This document shows, one piece after another, positions 16,349-24,014 of a stretch of DNA of 64,000 nucleotides (positions are counted from its first letter, which is position 1; each line of letters opens with the position of its first letter). Origin of the DNA: PALSA-1316 sp964499365. Its GTDB lineage: Bacteria; Nitrospirota; Thermodesulfovibrionia; Thermodesulfovibrionales; UBA6898. Under the pieces are notes generated by a model, which did not search any database, was not told the DNA's origin, and saw nothing but the letters and a program-made list of their open reading frames with translations. The translations under genes and the position numbers were made by a program. The stretch is taken from contig CAZCKU010000010.1 in assembly GCA_964499365.1 (NCBI GenBank), positions 1 through 64,000 on the forward strand, in the 5' to 3' direction.

Positions 16349-17011
16349 CTAGAATACTCCCTTCCGGAGGCGGTACCCCTGATAACTCAGGATGACACCG
16401 TCTGACGTTATCTGCTCAAGCCTGAGACCACCGGTAATGGCCTGTCCCTCGCGCATGGTGCTGCCGTTAATCATGACGAGCCTTAATGCAGGATCGCCGG
16501 AATACGAGTGGCCGGAGATTGCTATAGGGGGAAGGTCCTGCCGGACCGAAGGGGGAAGGTCGTCCATGCTGTATACTTTGCGGTCTTCCCGGACCATGCC
16601 GGTGTTCCGTGCACCTGCCTCTGCAGGTGCAGGCCTTGCGTGTCCTTTCTCTTCCCTGATATTCCCTGCAGCAGACTGATTGGGTTCTTTTCCCCGAACG
16701 GATATCTGTTCATCTGCGTGCTGCGGCCGATTGACCGACGGCGTGACAGAAGGTGTGACAGAAGGTGTGACGGGCGCCTGGGGAAGAGGAGTGCCCTGTA
16801 CGACGGCAGTCGTCTTTGTCTTTTCCCAGGGATGCAGCCACCACAGGAAAATTCCGGCATTGATCAGCAGGGCTGCAACGACCATATGCGGTAAAAATCG
16901 AAACCTGCGCGGTCTTGCTTCAGGCCGATCGGGCTCCTTCTGAAGGCCGGTCGGTTCCGTTTTCGGACGGTTTTCTTCGAGCTTTTCAAGGGCCTCAAGG
17001 ATGTACGACAT
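16349..17011 (-). CDS. gspB: GspB-like type II secretion assembly protein
   Basis: A 220-residue single-pass inner-membrane protein. The N-terminus MSYILEALEKLEENR is the typical GspB cytoplasmic motif, a membrane helix lies at about 41-59, a proline/threonine-rich spacer with a short VTPS repeat follows, and the last ~70 residues are the conserved periplasmic GspB domain (LPPIAISGHSYS... DGVILSYQGYRL). With the ATPase GspA it helps place the secretin or peptidoglycan-spanning parts of a secretion or pilus machine. Its start overlaps the end of the upstream gspA-like gene by 17 bases. Confidence 0.88.
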   Translation of the reverse strand: MSYILEALEKLEENRPKTEPTGLQKEPDRPEARPRRFRFLPHMVVAALLINAGIFLWWLHPWEKTKTTAVVQGTPLPQAPVTPSVTPSVTPSVNRPQHADEQISVRGKEPNQSAAGNIREEKGHARPAPAEAGARNTGMVREDRKVYSMDDLPPSVRQDLPPIAISGHSYSGDPALRLVMINGSTMREGQAITGGLRLEQITSDGVILSYQGYRLRKGVF

Positions 17012-18230
17012 GTTCTTTTTCTCTCCCGTCTTTTATTGATATTTCTGCGGACGCGTTCTCCAATTCGCCCCCGTCACCGGCTGCCTTTACCGCGGCCATG
17101 CGTTCCCCTGAAGAAGCAGTCTCCCGCAGCCCTTCCCGGGCAGCGGGACCGACAGAAGGCCCTGCCCAAACAGCTCCTGGTTGAGGATCATCCGCAGGAG
17201 CGGCGTCATAAGGATTCTGCCGCTGCAGAAGCGGGAAGAACTTGGCAGGCCGCCAGCGTGGATCGGTCCGGAGGCTTTTGTCCGGTGCTGCGCTCCCGGC
17301 TTGATCTGCTACGGAAGCGGTTTTGAGATAATAGTATCCCGAAGCAAGCAGAACGCTGCAGAGGACGAGAACAGGCCCCACCGTGCTCCACCGGAACGTC
17401 CGCCATCCCTTGATCCGGCCGCCTCTCCCTGAGACTTCGGCTGCAGCACGTATCATGATATCGCTGCTGACAACGGACTGGCCCTGGACAAGTGCACCCA
17501 GGAGCGCCCTGTCGCATATCACATTTATCAACCGGGGTATGCCGTTGCTCAGGTGAAAGAGCTTCGGCATCAGAGAAGAAGGGAACAGCTTTTTGTCACA
17601 CCCTGCAACGGAGATACGATGCGTTATATACGCATCCAGCTCTCCGCTTGACAGGGGGCCCAGATGATAGCGAGCGGTTATCCTCTGGGCAAGCTGACGC
17701 AATTCAGGCCGGTCGAGCATATCGCGCAGTTCGGGCTGGCCCAGAAGAATGATCTGCAGGAGCTTCCGCCGGTCGGTTTCGAGGTTGGTGAGAAGTCTGA
17801 GCTGTTCGAGCACTCCGGGGCTGAGATTCTGTGCCTCCTCGATGATCAGGACGGCCCTCCTGCCCGCACGGTGAACTGACAGCAGATATTCGTTGATTCC
17901 ATCAACAAAGACCTTGACGCTGGTGTTTCCCCGGGGATAGTGGATCCGGAACTCGTCGCATACCGAGGCAAGGAGTTCTTCGACGGACAACCGTGGGTTA
18001 AGGATAAAGGCGGTCTCGATATCCTGGGGCATCTGCTTCAGGAGGCTGCGGCAGATTGTTGTTTTTCCTGCCCCCACTTCACCGGTGAGCATGACGAACC
18101 CGGCGTTGTTGTTGATCCCGTAGCGCAGATGGGCAAGCGCCTCGCGATGGCCCCTGCTCATATAAAGATAGCGCGGGTCCGGGACTATCGAAAAAGGAGC
18201 TTCCTTAAAACCGAAATGTTCGAGATACAT
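16995..18230 (-). CDS. gspA: GspA/ExeA-like AAA ATPase with C-terminal periplasmic part
   Basis: 411 residues if started at ATG 18230, which has a GAGGA ribosome site and gives the family N-terminus MYLEHFGFKEAPFS; the open frame extends 208 codons further but that part is antisense to tupA and is rejected. Walker A GEVGAGKT at 50-57, Walker B LIIEEAQ near 128-134. A membrane helix lies near 290-310 and a variable periplasmic tail follows, shorter than in Aeromonas ExeA, with no clear peptidoglycan-binding domain. Forms an operon with the overlapping gspB. A near-copy of the pair lies at 29.1-31.0 kb. Confidence 0.9.
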   Translation of the reverse strand: MYLEHFGFKEAPFSIVPDPRYLYMSRGHREALAHLRYGINNNAGFVMLTGEVGAGKTTICRSLLKQMPQDIETAFILNPRLSVEELLASVCDEFRIHYPRGNTSVKVFVDGINEYLLSVHRAGRRAVLIIEEAQNLSPGVLEQLRLLTNLETDRRKLLQIILLGQPELRDMLDRPELRQLAQRITARYHLGPLSSGELDAYITHRISVAGCDKKLFPSSLMPKLFHLSNGIPRLINVICDRALLGALVQGQSVVSSDIMIRAAAEVSGRGGRIKGWRTFRWSTVGPVLVLCSVLLASGYYYLKTASVADQAGSAAPDKSLRTDPRWRPAKFFPLLQRQNPYDAAPADDPQPGAVWAGPSVGPAAREGLRETASSGERMAAVKAAGDGGELENASAEISIKDGREKEHVVHP

Positions 18231-18311
18231 CGTAATCCTCTCCGTTTTACTATACCAAAAAACAGGCGAAATAGGCCGCAAGAGCAGGAGCGCTGCAGCC
18301 CCCTGCATTCC

Positions 18312-18341
18312 TTGCCTTTTCGCTATAACATTTTGTATATT
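18312..18341 (+). promoter_or_regulatory. Sigma-70 promoter of tupA
   Basis: TTGCCT (18312-18317), 18-base spacer, TATATT (18336-18341). Starts transcription about 35 bases before the tupA ATG. A ModE-like palindrome overlaps the spacer and the -10 box. Confidence 0.6.
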
Positions 18342-18344
18342 ACG
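18321..18344. promoter_or_regulatory. Candidate ModE-type operator at tupA promoter
   Basis: An imperfect inverted repeat of 24 bp: CGCTATA at 18321-18327 and TATATTACG at 18336-18344, separated by ACATTTTG. This resembles the E. coli ModE site pattern (CG-x-TATA...TATA-x-CG). Because it covers the -10 box, binding would repress tupA. A ModE-type regulator is encoded 0.9 kb downstream. Confidence 0.5.
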
Positions 18345-18381
18345 CCATGTTGTGCAGGAGTAGAATAACGGAGGTTGTATC

Positions 18382-19194
18382 ATGAAGAGAATTGTAATGC
18401 TGCTGACCGTGATTCTGGCGTCAGCTGCAGCAGGCAGTGCCTTTGCGGCGGGTGAAATTCTATGCTCCTCGACGACAAGCACCGAAAATTCGGGTCTGTT
18501 TGCCCATATCCTGCCGATCTTTGAGAAGAAGACGGGCATCAAGGTCAAGGTGGTCGCCCGCGGGACAGGGGCTGCCATCGAGATGGGCAGGCGGGGCGAC
18601 GCGGATGTGGCTTTTGTCCACGCCAGGGAGCAGGAGTTGAAGGCGGTGCAGGAAGGCTTTTTTGTGAACCGGCATGATGTCATGTATAACGACTTTGTTA
18701 TTATCGGCCCCAAGGATGACCCCGCCAGGGTAACGGGCATCAAGTCAACGCTTGAGGCCTTCAAAAAGATCAGCGGGGCTGCCCAGTTCGTCTCCCGTGG
18801 CGACAACTCCGGTACGCATACCAAGGAACTGTCCATCTGGAAAAAGACAGGCATTGAGCCGAAGGGTCAGAAGTGGTACCTCGAAGTCGGTCAGGGCATG
18901 GAGAAGACCCAGAGGGTCGCAAATGAGAAACGGGCCTATACCCTTACGGACCGCGGGACCTGGCTTGCCACGAAGGACAGGGACAAACTCGAAATGACGG
19001 TTATCCATGAAGGCGACCCGACCCTGTTTAACCAGTATGGCATTATGGCAGTTAATCCTGAAAGGCATAAGCATGTGAAATTCAGGGAGGCGATGGAGTT
19101 CGTGAACTGGATCATATCGAAAGAGGGTCAGCAGGCCATCGCCTCGTTCAGGGATTCTCACGGAAACCAGCTGTTTTATCCGAACGCAAAATAA
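18382..19194 (+). CDS. tupA: Tungstate-binding periplasmic protein TupA
   Basis: 270 residues with a signal peptide (cleavage near GSAFA/AG, residue 23). The mature protein starts with the STTSTENSG oxyanion loop typical of TupA, then GTGAAIEMGRRGDADVAFVH, DVMYNDFVIIGP, FVSRGDNSGTH and YTLTDRGTW, all hallmark segments of the tungstate-specific family. It delivers tungstate (possibly molybdate) to an ABC importer. Its permease and ATPase genes are not adjacent but lie 2.8 kb away, after a modE-like gene and modABC. Good GGAGG ribosome site. Confidence 0.93.
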   Translation: MKRIVMLLTVILASAAAGSAFAAGEILCSSTTSTENSGLFAHILPIFEKKTGIKVKVVARGTGAAIEMGRRGDADVAFVHAREQELKAVQEGFFVNRHDVMYNDFVIIGPKDDPARVTGIKSTLEAFKKISGAAQFVSRGDNSGTHTKELSIWKKTGIEPKGQKWYLEVGQGMEKTQRVANEKRAYTLTDRGTWLATKDRDKLEMTVIHEGDPTLFNQYGIMAVNPERHKHVKFREAMEFVNWIISKEGQQAIASFRDSHGNQLFYPNAK

Positions 19195-19222
19195 TTAATG
19201 TATTAACGCCCCTCTTTCAGCA

Positions 19223-19245
19223 CCCCCTCTTAAGACAAGAGGGGG
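19223..19245. repeat. Palindromic G-run element after tupA
   Basis: CCCCCTCTT (19223-19231) and AAGAGGGGG (19237-19245) form a perfect 9-bp stem with a 5-base loop. It has the look of the dispersed intergenic palindromes seen elsewhere in this window (23.4, 25.8, 26.8, 31.1 kb). No T-run follows, but it may still damp transcription from tupA into the regulator gene. Confidence 0.6.
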
Positions 19246-19276
19246 AAGGGGGAGTTGTAATACCGGGAGAAGCATC

Positions 19277-19660
19277 ATGCCCAGAAAAAAGAAAGTCAAT
19301 AAGTCTGAAGAGTCAAATCCCGTCCTGAGGGGTCACCTATGGATCGAGGGCAAGGACGGCACCTTCCTTGGCTACGGGAGGGTCGCCCTTCTTGAGAGGA
19401 TCAGGGAGTATGGCTCGATCACGAAGGCGGCAAAGGCGCTCGAGATTTCATACCGGAGGGCATGGATCCTGGTCGACTCAATGAACCAGCAGGTGCCCAG
19501 GCCCTATGTGGTCACCTCCGCAGGCGGCAGCAGGGGCGGAGGGACCCGGGTTACGCCGGAAGGTGAAAAGGCGATTGCCCTGTTCTGGAAGATTCATGAA
19601 AAATTTCAGCGATTTCTTCTTAGTCAGGGTGAGGCCGTGAGGTCACTGCACGATACGTAG
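19277..19660 (+). CDS. ModE-like molybdate/tungstate regulator, DNA-binding domain only
   Basis: 127 residues: a basic N-terminal tail then the winged-helix N-domain of ModE, with LLERIREYGSITKAAKALEISY as helix-turn-helix and AWILVDSMN, then the GGxxGGGTRVTPEG wing. The C-terminal Mop/TOBE oxyanion-binding domains of E. coli ModE are absent, so metal sensing must be indirect or use another partner. It sits between tupA and modA and probably controls both; operator-like palindromes lie in front of tupA and of modA. Confidence 0.88.
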   Translation: MPRKKKVNKSEESNPVLRGHLWIEGKDGTFLGYGRVALLERIREYGSITKAAKALEISYRRAWILVDSMNQQVPRPYVVTSAGGSRGGGTRVTPEGEKAIALFWKIHEKFQRFLLSQGEAVRSLHDT

Positions 19661-19662
19661 GG

Positions 19663-19685
19663 CTGAGATGCCCAGCGCATCTCAG
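19663..19685 (+). terminator. Stem-loop after the ModE-like gene
   Basis: CTGAGATGC (19663-19671) pairs perfectly with GCATCTCAG (19677-19685) around the loop CCAGC. No T-run follows, so it may be an mRNA-stability or attenuation hairpin rather than an intrinsic terminator. Confidence 0.45.
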
Positions 19686-19707
19686 GCGTTCCAGTTAGAA
19701 TATCGAA

Positions 19708-19739
19708 CAATATTGCCTGATCATAGACAATATTGTCTG
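19708..19739. promoter_or_regulatory. Paired palindromic operators before modA
   Basis: Two copies of CAATATTG (19708-19715 and 19728-19735) exactly 20 bp apart; the second is the core of a perfect 14-bp palindrome AGACAATATTGTCT (19726-19739). Two-turn spacing puts both on one face of the DNA, typical of cooperative repressor sites. The bound protein could be the ModE-like product or something else. Confidence 0.5.
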
Positions 19740-19845
19740 CATCCATCTTGCTGATTGCTGTTGCCATACAGAAAACCTCATTCGTTCTCTGGAACGATTG
19801 TTGCATTGATATGCTTGCATAATCATAAAAGGAGGACGAGAGGTA

Positions 19846-20619
19846 ATGATGAAACTGACGATGGCGGTGCTGATATTTTGTTGGTCTATGGCGGGTATGG
19901 TGAGCACCGTTTCGGCCGGGCAGGAGAAGGAACTTACCGTGTCTGCCGCCTTAAGCCTGAAGAATGCGTTTGAGGAGATTGGGAGACTGTATGAAGCGAA
20001 GCAGGGCGCGAAGGTGTACTTCAACTTTGGGGCATCCGGCGACCTTATAAAGCAGATCTCGGGTGGTGCTCCGGTTGATGTCTTTGCCTCGGCAGCACAG
20101 AAGGATATGAATGAAGCAGACAAGCAGGGTTCTATTGTTTCGGCTACGCGGGCCGATTTCGCAGCAAACAGCGTTGTCCTGATCGTTCCGGCGGGGTCGA
20201 AGACGGCGCTCAGGTCTTTTGAAGGACTGATTGCAGGGGATATAGGAAAGCTGGCAATCGGCAATCCCAAGACAGTTCCGGCAGGCCGGTATGCAGAGGA
20301 GGTCTTCAATTACTACAAACTTCTGCCCGTTATTAAGGACAGGTTCATTTTTACTGAAAATGTGAGGCAGGTGCTTGACTACGTTGCACGCGGCGAGGTT
20401 GACGCAGGTGTCGTGTATGCAACCGATGCAGCCGCAAGGACAAAGGAAATAAAAATCGTTGCTACTGCTCCTGTGGCAAGCCACAAGCCCGTGATTTATC
20501 CTGCTGCCGTGATTAAGGGAACGAAGAACGAGACTTTGGCAAAGGCCTTCATCTCGCTGCTGCTGTCTCCTGAAGGTCAGAAGATACTTCAGAAATACGG
20601 GTTTAAACCTGTAAAATAG
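19846..20619 (+). CDS. modA: Molybdate-binding periplasmic protein ModA
   Basis: 257 residues with a signal peptide (cleavage near VSA/G, about residue 24). Mature part starts ELTVSAALSLKNAFEEIGRLYE, followed by NFGASGDLIKQISGGAPVDVFASA and later VYATDAAA, the ModA oxyanion pocket pattern. It captures molybdate (and often tungstate) for ModBC. The ribosome site AAAGGAGG is strong; the second codon is also ATG. It is the first gene of modABC and follows the paired palindromes. Confidence 0.93.
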   Translation: MMKLTMAVLIFCWSMAGMVSTVSAGQEKELTVSAALSLKNAFEEIGRLYEAKQGAKVYFNFGASGDLIKQISGGAPVDVFASAAQKDMNEADKQGSIVSATRADFAANSVVLIVPAGSKTALRSFEGLIAGDIGKLAIGNPKTVPAGRYAEEVFNYYKLLPVIKDRFIFTENVRQVLDYVARGEVDAGVVYATDAAARTKEIKIVATAPVASHKPVIYPAAVIKGTKNETLAKAFISLLLSPEGQKILQKYGFKPVK

Positions 20620-20626
20620 ATGGGCT

Positions 20627-21292
20627 ATGGACGAAGCAGCTTTTTTTTCAATACGCCTCTCTCTGCAGGTGGCCGCAGTCTCGACAGTGCTGATCGTGCT
20701 GACGGGATTGCCGATTGCGTACTTTCTTGCACGCAGGGAGTTCAGGGGCAAGGAACTTCTCGATGTAATCTGCACCATCCCTCTGGTGCTCCCGCCAACG
20801 GTCACGGGATATTATCTGATTATCCTCTTCGGGAGAAATGGTTTCATCGGGAAATATGTCTACTCATTGACGGGGTGGAGCATCATGTTTACGTGGTATG
20901 CGGCAGTCCTTGCATCTTATGTCGTGGCTCTGCCGTTGCTGATCAAGACGGCAAGGGCTGCCATAGAATCTGTGGACAGGAGTCTCATCAATGCCTCATA
21001 CACGCTCGGCCATTCTGAATTCGACACGGCCCTGAAAGTCATACTGCCGCTGGCTAAACGCGGTATTGCTGCCGGAACAGTTTTGTCCTTTGCCCGTGCC
21101 ATGGGAGAATTCGGTGCTACGCTCATGCTTGCCGGGAATCTGCCGGGCAAGACAGACACCATGCCCCTGGCGATCTACAGCCTTGCAGGCAGCGGCGAAT
21201 GGTCGCAGGCCAATTTCATGGTTTTCCTTTTGACCGTGCTCTCCGGCATCTTCCTTTATGTCGCTAACAGATACTCAAAGAGGATCATCTGA
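20627..21292 (+). CDS. modB: Molybdate ABC transporter permease ModB
   Basis: 221 residues, about five or six membrane helices. The cytoplasmic EAA loop that docks on the ATPase is visible (INASYTLGHSEFDTALKVILPLAKRGIAAG). Further on, FARAMGEFGATLMLAGNLPGKTDTMPLAIY is a ModB hallmark. Its last base overlaps the modC start. Confidence 0.92.
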   Translation: MDEAAFFSIRLSLQVAAVSTVLIVLTGLPIAYFLARREFRGKELLDVICTIPLVLPPTVTGYYLIILFGRNGFIGKYVYSLTGWSIMFTWYAAVLASYVVALPLLIKTARAAIESVDRSLINASYTLGHSEFDTALKVILPLAKRGIAAGTVLSFARAMGEFGATLMLAGNLPGKTDTMPLAIYSLAGSGEWSQANFMVFLLTVLSGIFLYVANRYSKRII

Positions 21293-22023
21293 TGGGACTT
21301 CAGGTCAGTCTCAAAAAAACGCTCAACGGGTTCAGCCTTGATATCGATTGGGCAATCGGCAATGAGCTTGCGGTCCTCTTTGGTTTCTCAGGTGCAGGCA
21401 AGTCCATGACCCTCCAGTTGATCGCCGGCCTTATGAAGCCAAATCAGGGGAGGGTGAGTCTCGATGATGCGGTATACTATGACAGTTTGTCGGGGACCGA
21501 TATACCGCCGCAGGCCCGTCCTTTCGGATATGTATTCCAGGATTTGGCCCTCTTTCCGCACATGACCGTCTCCGGAAATATTATGTATGGCGCATCTGGA
21601 GCGCCAAAGCAGGATAAAATCGACCGTGCAGAGGCCATGCTGCATTCTTTCAGTCTGGCTGGTATGGGAGACAGATATCCCCATGAGATATCGGGAGGTC
21701 AGAGACAACGGGTTGCGTTTGCGCGGGCGCTCATGCGTCAGCCAAGGGTGCTTCTTCTGGATGAACCTTTTTCTGCCCTCGACCGTCCTCTCCGAATTGA
21801 GATGCGTCATTTTTTGAGGGAATTGAAGAAGGCTTATGACATCCCTATAGTGCTCGTCACTCACGATCTGGACGAGGCTTTAACTCTGGCAGATACCATT
21901 CTAGTCTACTCAAAGGGCCGGATAATGCAGAAAGGGACGTCGGACGATGTTTCGCGCAGGCCCATAAACGATGAGGTCGAACGCCTTGTCGGTGCAGAGG
22001 TGCGGTTGCGGGGAGCGATATGA
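21292..22023 (+). CDS. modC: Molybdate ABC transporter ATPase ModC (short form)
   Basis: 243 residues: Walker A GFSGAGKS at 31-38, signature SGGQRQR near 131-137, Walker B VLLLDEP near 149-155 and the H-loop TH in VLVTHD. E. coli ModC is about 350 residues; the C-terminal Mop/TOBE domain that lets oxyanion inhibit transport is missing here. With the regulator also lacking Mop domains, this locus has no visible Mop-type sensor. The stop overlaps the tupB start by four bases, so mod and tup genes are one transcript. Confidence 0.92.
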   Translation: MGLQVSLKKTLNGFSLDIDWAIGNELAVLFGFSGAGKSMTLQLIAGLMKPNQGRVSLDDAVYYDSLSGTDIPPQARPFGYVFQDLALFPHMTVSGNIMYGASGAPKQDKIDRAEAMLHSFSLAGMGDRYPHEISGGQRQRVAFARALMRQPRVLLLDEPFSALDRPLRIEMRHFLRELKKAYDIPIVLVTHDLDEALTLADTILVYSKGRIMQKGTSDDVSRRPINDEVERLVGAEVRLRGAI

Positions 22024-22712
22024 GCGCAAGTTTTTCTCAGGCCCTCTCCCTTATCCTGCATCTGGATCAGGAACTCTTTTCGATCATCCTGCTGTCACTG
22101 AGGGTCTCGGGCTCGGCCCTGGCCATTGCAACAGCAACAGGTCTGCCGCTTGCCGCGCTCATGGCATTCGGGAGGTTTCCGCTGAGGGGCCTCTCCGTCA
22201 ATCTCCTGAATACCTTTATGGGGCTGCCGCCGGTCGTCGTCGGACTCCTCGTCTACCTGCTGCTCTCCCGGAGCGGCCCGCTCGGCTTTCTGGCACTGCT
22301 GTATACCCCGTCGGCCATGATCGTCGCCCAGACGATCCTTGCCCTGCCGATCGTTGCGTCCCTGAGCCACTCCGCCATTATCAGTGTTGACCCGATTATG
22401 CGTCAGGTGTCGGCAACTCTCGGTGCGACCCCTTTTCAGATCTCGATGACGGTTATACGGGAGGCGCGGTATGGCATCATGTCCGGCATTATGGCTGCCT
22501 TCGGCAGGGTCATGGCCGAAGTCGGGGCGATTCTGATCGTCGGAGGGAACATAGCCGGTCATACGCGCGTGATGACGACGACGATCGCGCTTGAGACCGA
22601 TAAGGGAAATTTTGAACTGGCCCTTGCCCTGGGGATCATCCTGCTGGCGCTCTCGATGGCGATTAATGCCGCTCTGAATATCTTCAGAAAAAAAGGCATA
22701 ATTGAACCATGA
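22020..22712 (+). CDS. tupB: Tungstate ABC transporter permease TupB
   Basis: 230 residues with about five membrane helices. Segments typical of TupB are present: RFPLRGLSVNLLNTFMGLPPVVVGL, LGATPFQISMTVIREARYGI (EAA loop) and AFGRVMAEVGAILIVGGNI. Overlaps both modC before it and tupC after it (ATGA at 22709). It should pair with TupA, encoded at the front of the cluster. Confidence 0.9.
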   Translation: MSASFSQALSLILHLDQELFSIILLSLRVSGSALAIATATGLPLAALMAFGRFPLRGLSVNLLNTFMGLPPVVVGLLVYLLLSRSGPLGFLALLYTPSAMIVAQTILALPIVASLSHSAIISVDPIMRQVSATLGATPFQISMTVIREARYGIMSGIMAAFGRVMAEVGAILIVGGNIAGHTRVMTTTIALETDKGNFELALALGIILLALSMAINAALNIFRKKGIIEP

Positions 22713-23365
22713 AACTGCGACTGACCCTGTCACGGATTGCGAGGGCCCCGAACGGCAACAGTGTTCTTGAGGACTGTTCATTCTCCTTCGACCGCGGCGG
22801 GGTGTATGTGCTGATGGGCCCGAACGGTTCGGGGAAATCAACACTTCTCCGGATAAGTGCGCTCCTCGAAAAACCTGACAGCGGAGAGGTCGCCTATTTT
22901 TCCGGCGGGGAGCGGCTGGAGGAAAATATCTCCCTGAGAAGGAAGATGACCCTGGTGCTGCCCCGGGTCGGCATATTCAACGCGACGGTCTTCGACAATA
23001 TCTCCTATGGCCTCAGGATACGGGGCCTCGACCGGCAGGAGATTGAGGAGAAGACTGTCGAGATGCTCGGGTTTGCGGGCCTGACACAGAAGAGAAACCA
23101 GCATGCCCCGAGTCTTTCAAGCGGAGAGAAGCAGCGGCTCGGCATCGCCCGCGCCTTTGTGATCTCACCCGAGATGCTCTTTCTCGACGAGCCGACCGCG
23201 TCGATCGATGAAATCAATACACGCCTGATCGAGCAGATGATCCTCGAAAAGAAGAACAACGGGATGACGATGGTCATCACGACTCACGACAGGATGCAGG
23301 CCGAACGCCTCGCGGATCAGATCCTGGTGATCAGTGACAAAAAACTTGAACGATTAAAGGCCTGA
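22709..23365 (+). CDS. tupC: Tungstate ABC transporter ATPase TupC
   Basis: 218 residues with Walker A GPNGSGKS at 37-44, signature LSSGEKQRLGIARA and Walker B MLFLDEPTASID, then the H-loop in TTHDR. No regulatory C-terminal domain, which is usual for TupC. The Q-loop is replaced by VLPRVGIF, a feature seen in this subfamily. Last gene of the tungstate/molybdate cluster; a palindromic intergenic element follows. Confidence 0.9.
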   Translation: MKLRLTLSRIARAPNGNSVLEDCSFSFDRGGVYVLMGPNGSGKSTLLRISALLEKPDSGEVAYFSGGERLEENISLRRKMTLVLPRVGIFNATVFDNISYGLRIRGLDRQEIEEKTVEMLGFAGLTQKRNQHAPSLSSGEKQRLGIARAFVISPEMLFLDEPTASIDEINTRLIEQMILEKKNNGMTMVITTHDRMQAERLADQILVISDKKLERLKA

Positions 23366-23389
23366 TTGAAGAGACGTTATTCAGAAAAG

Positions 23390-23527
23390 CTCCCCACCTC
23401 CCTTTGAAAAAGGGGTTCTTCCGGGTTTTGTGTGAGTGTCATTCCGGCTTGTCCGGAATGACAAACGAGGATATTGATTACCCACAGGATCCCTGGAGAG
23501 TCGAAAAAGGGAGGGCAGGAGGGGTTT
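23390..23527. repeat. Compound palindromic intergenic element
   Basis: Imperfect outer arms around CTCCCTTT (near 23398-23405) and AAAGGGAG (near 23507-23514) enclose a perfect 10-bp stem, GTCATTCCGG/CCGGAATGAC (23438-23447 and 23453-23462) with loop CTTGT. It lies between the tup cluster and the convergent hemerythrin gene. Such GTCATTCC palindromes are common dispersed elements in bacterial genomes. Confidence 0.6.
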
Positions 23528-23571
23528 TATTGATCAAGAGCAACCCGAAAGCCTGCAGCTGACTTTTGTCT

Positions 23572-23979
23572 TTAGTGCACGCCCTTGCTGTTGAGGTATA
23601 CCTGGTATTTTTTGTCGACGCTCAGGATGTGGTTCTGCAGCCAGGAGACCAGGAAGTCCAGGAGTTCCGCGGTGATATCTTCTGCCCCCCGGTGAAAGGC
23701 ACCGACAAACCCAAGGGTCTTCTCCGTCAGCCTGATATGTTCCTGGCGGTGGTTTTCATAGTCGGGATACTGGCAGCGGTGCATGACATCTTCCTCGGCG
23801 AGAAAATGATAGATGACATAGTTCGACAGAGACAGAAGCGTATTGCCGACCGTCACGCGCGAGTTCCCGCCCGTACTCACCTCATGCAGGTTGTTGATCA
23901 GATCGACCAGCCTCCGGTGATGCGCATCAAACTCAGCAATCCCGACAGAGAGAGTATCAGACCATTCGAAGAAGGGCAT
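23572..23979 (-). CDS. Bacteriohemerythrin
   Basis: 135 residues, a single hemerythrin domain. The diiron ligands are all visible: H in IAEFDAHHRRLVDLIN, H and E in YHFLAEEDVM, the H-x3-H pair in HRQEHIRL and the H in SWLQNHIL. It binds O2 reversibly, for storage, delivery or sensing. No signal peptide or membrane segment. GAGGT ribosome site ahead of the ATG. Its role in an apparently anaerobic cell would be oxygen handling. Confidence 0.93.
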   Translation of the reverse strand: MPFFEWSDTLSVGIAEFDAHHRRLVDLINNLHEVSTGGNSRVTVGNTLLSLSNYVIYHFLAEEDVMHRCQYPDYENHRQEHIRLTEKTLGFVGAFHRGAEDITAELLDFLVSWLQNHILSVDKKYQVYLNSKGVH

Positions 23980-24014
23980 ATTCTACCTCGCGTAATTTGA
24001 TGTTTGGCAAGAGG

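Noticed and set aside
18231..18854. N-terminal extension of the gspA-like frame by 208 codons
   Set aside because: It is antisense to tupA and its promoter, has no family match, and ATG 18230 has a ribosome site and the typical GspA N-terminus.
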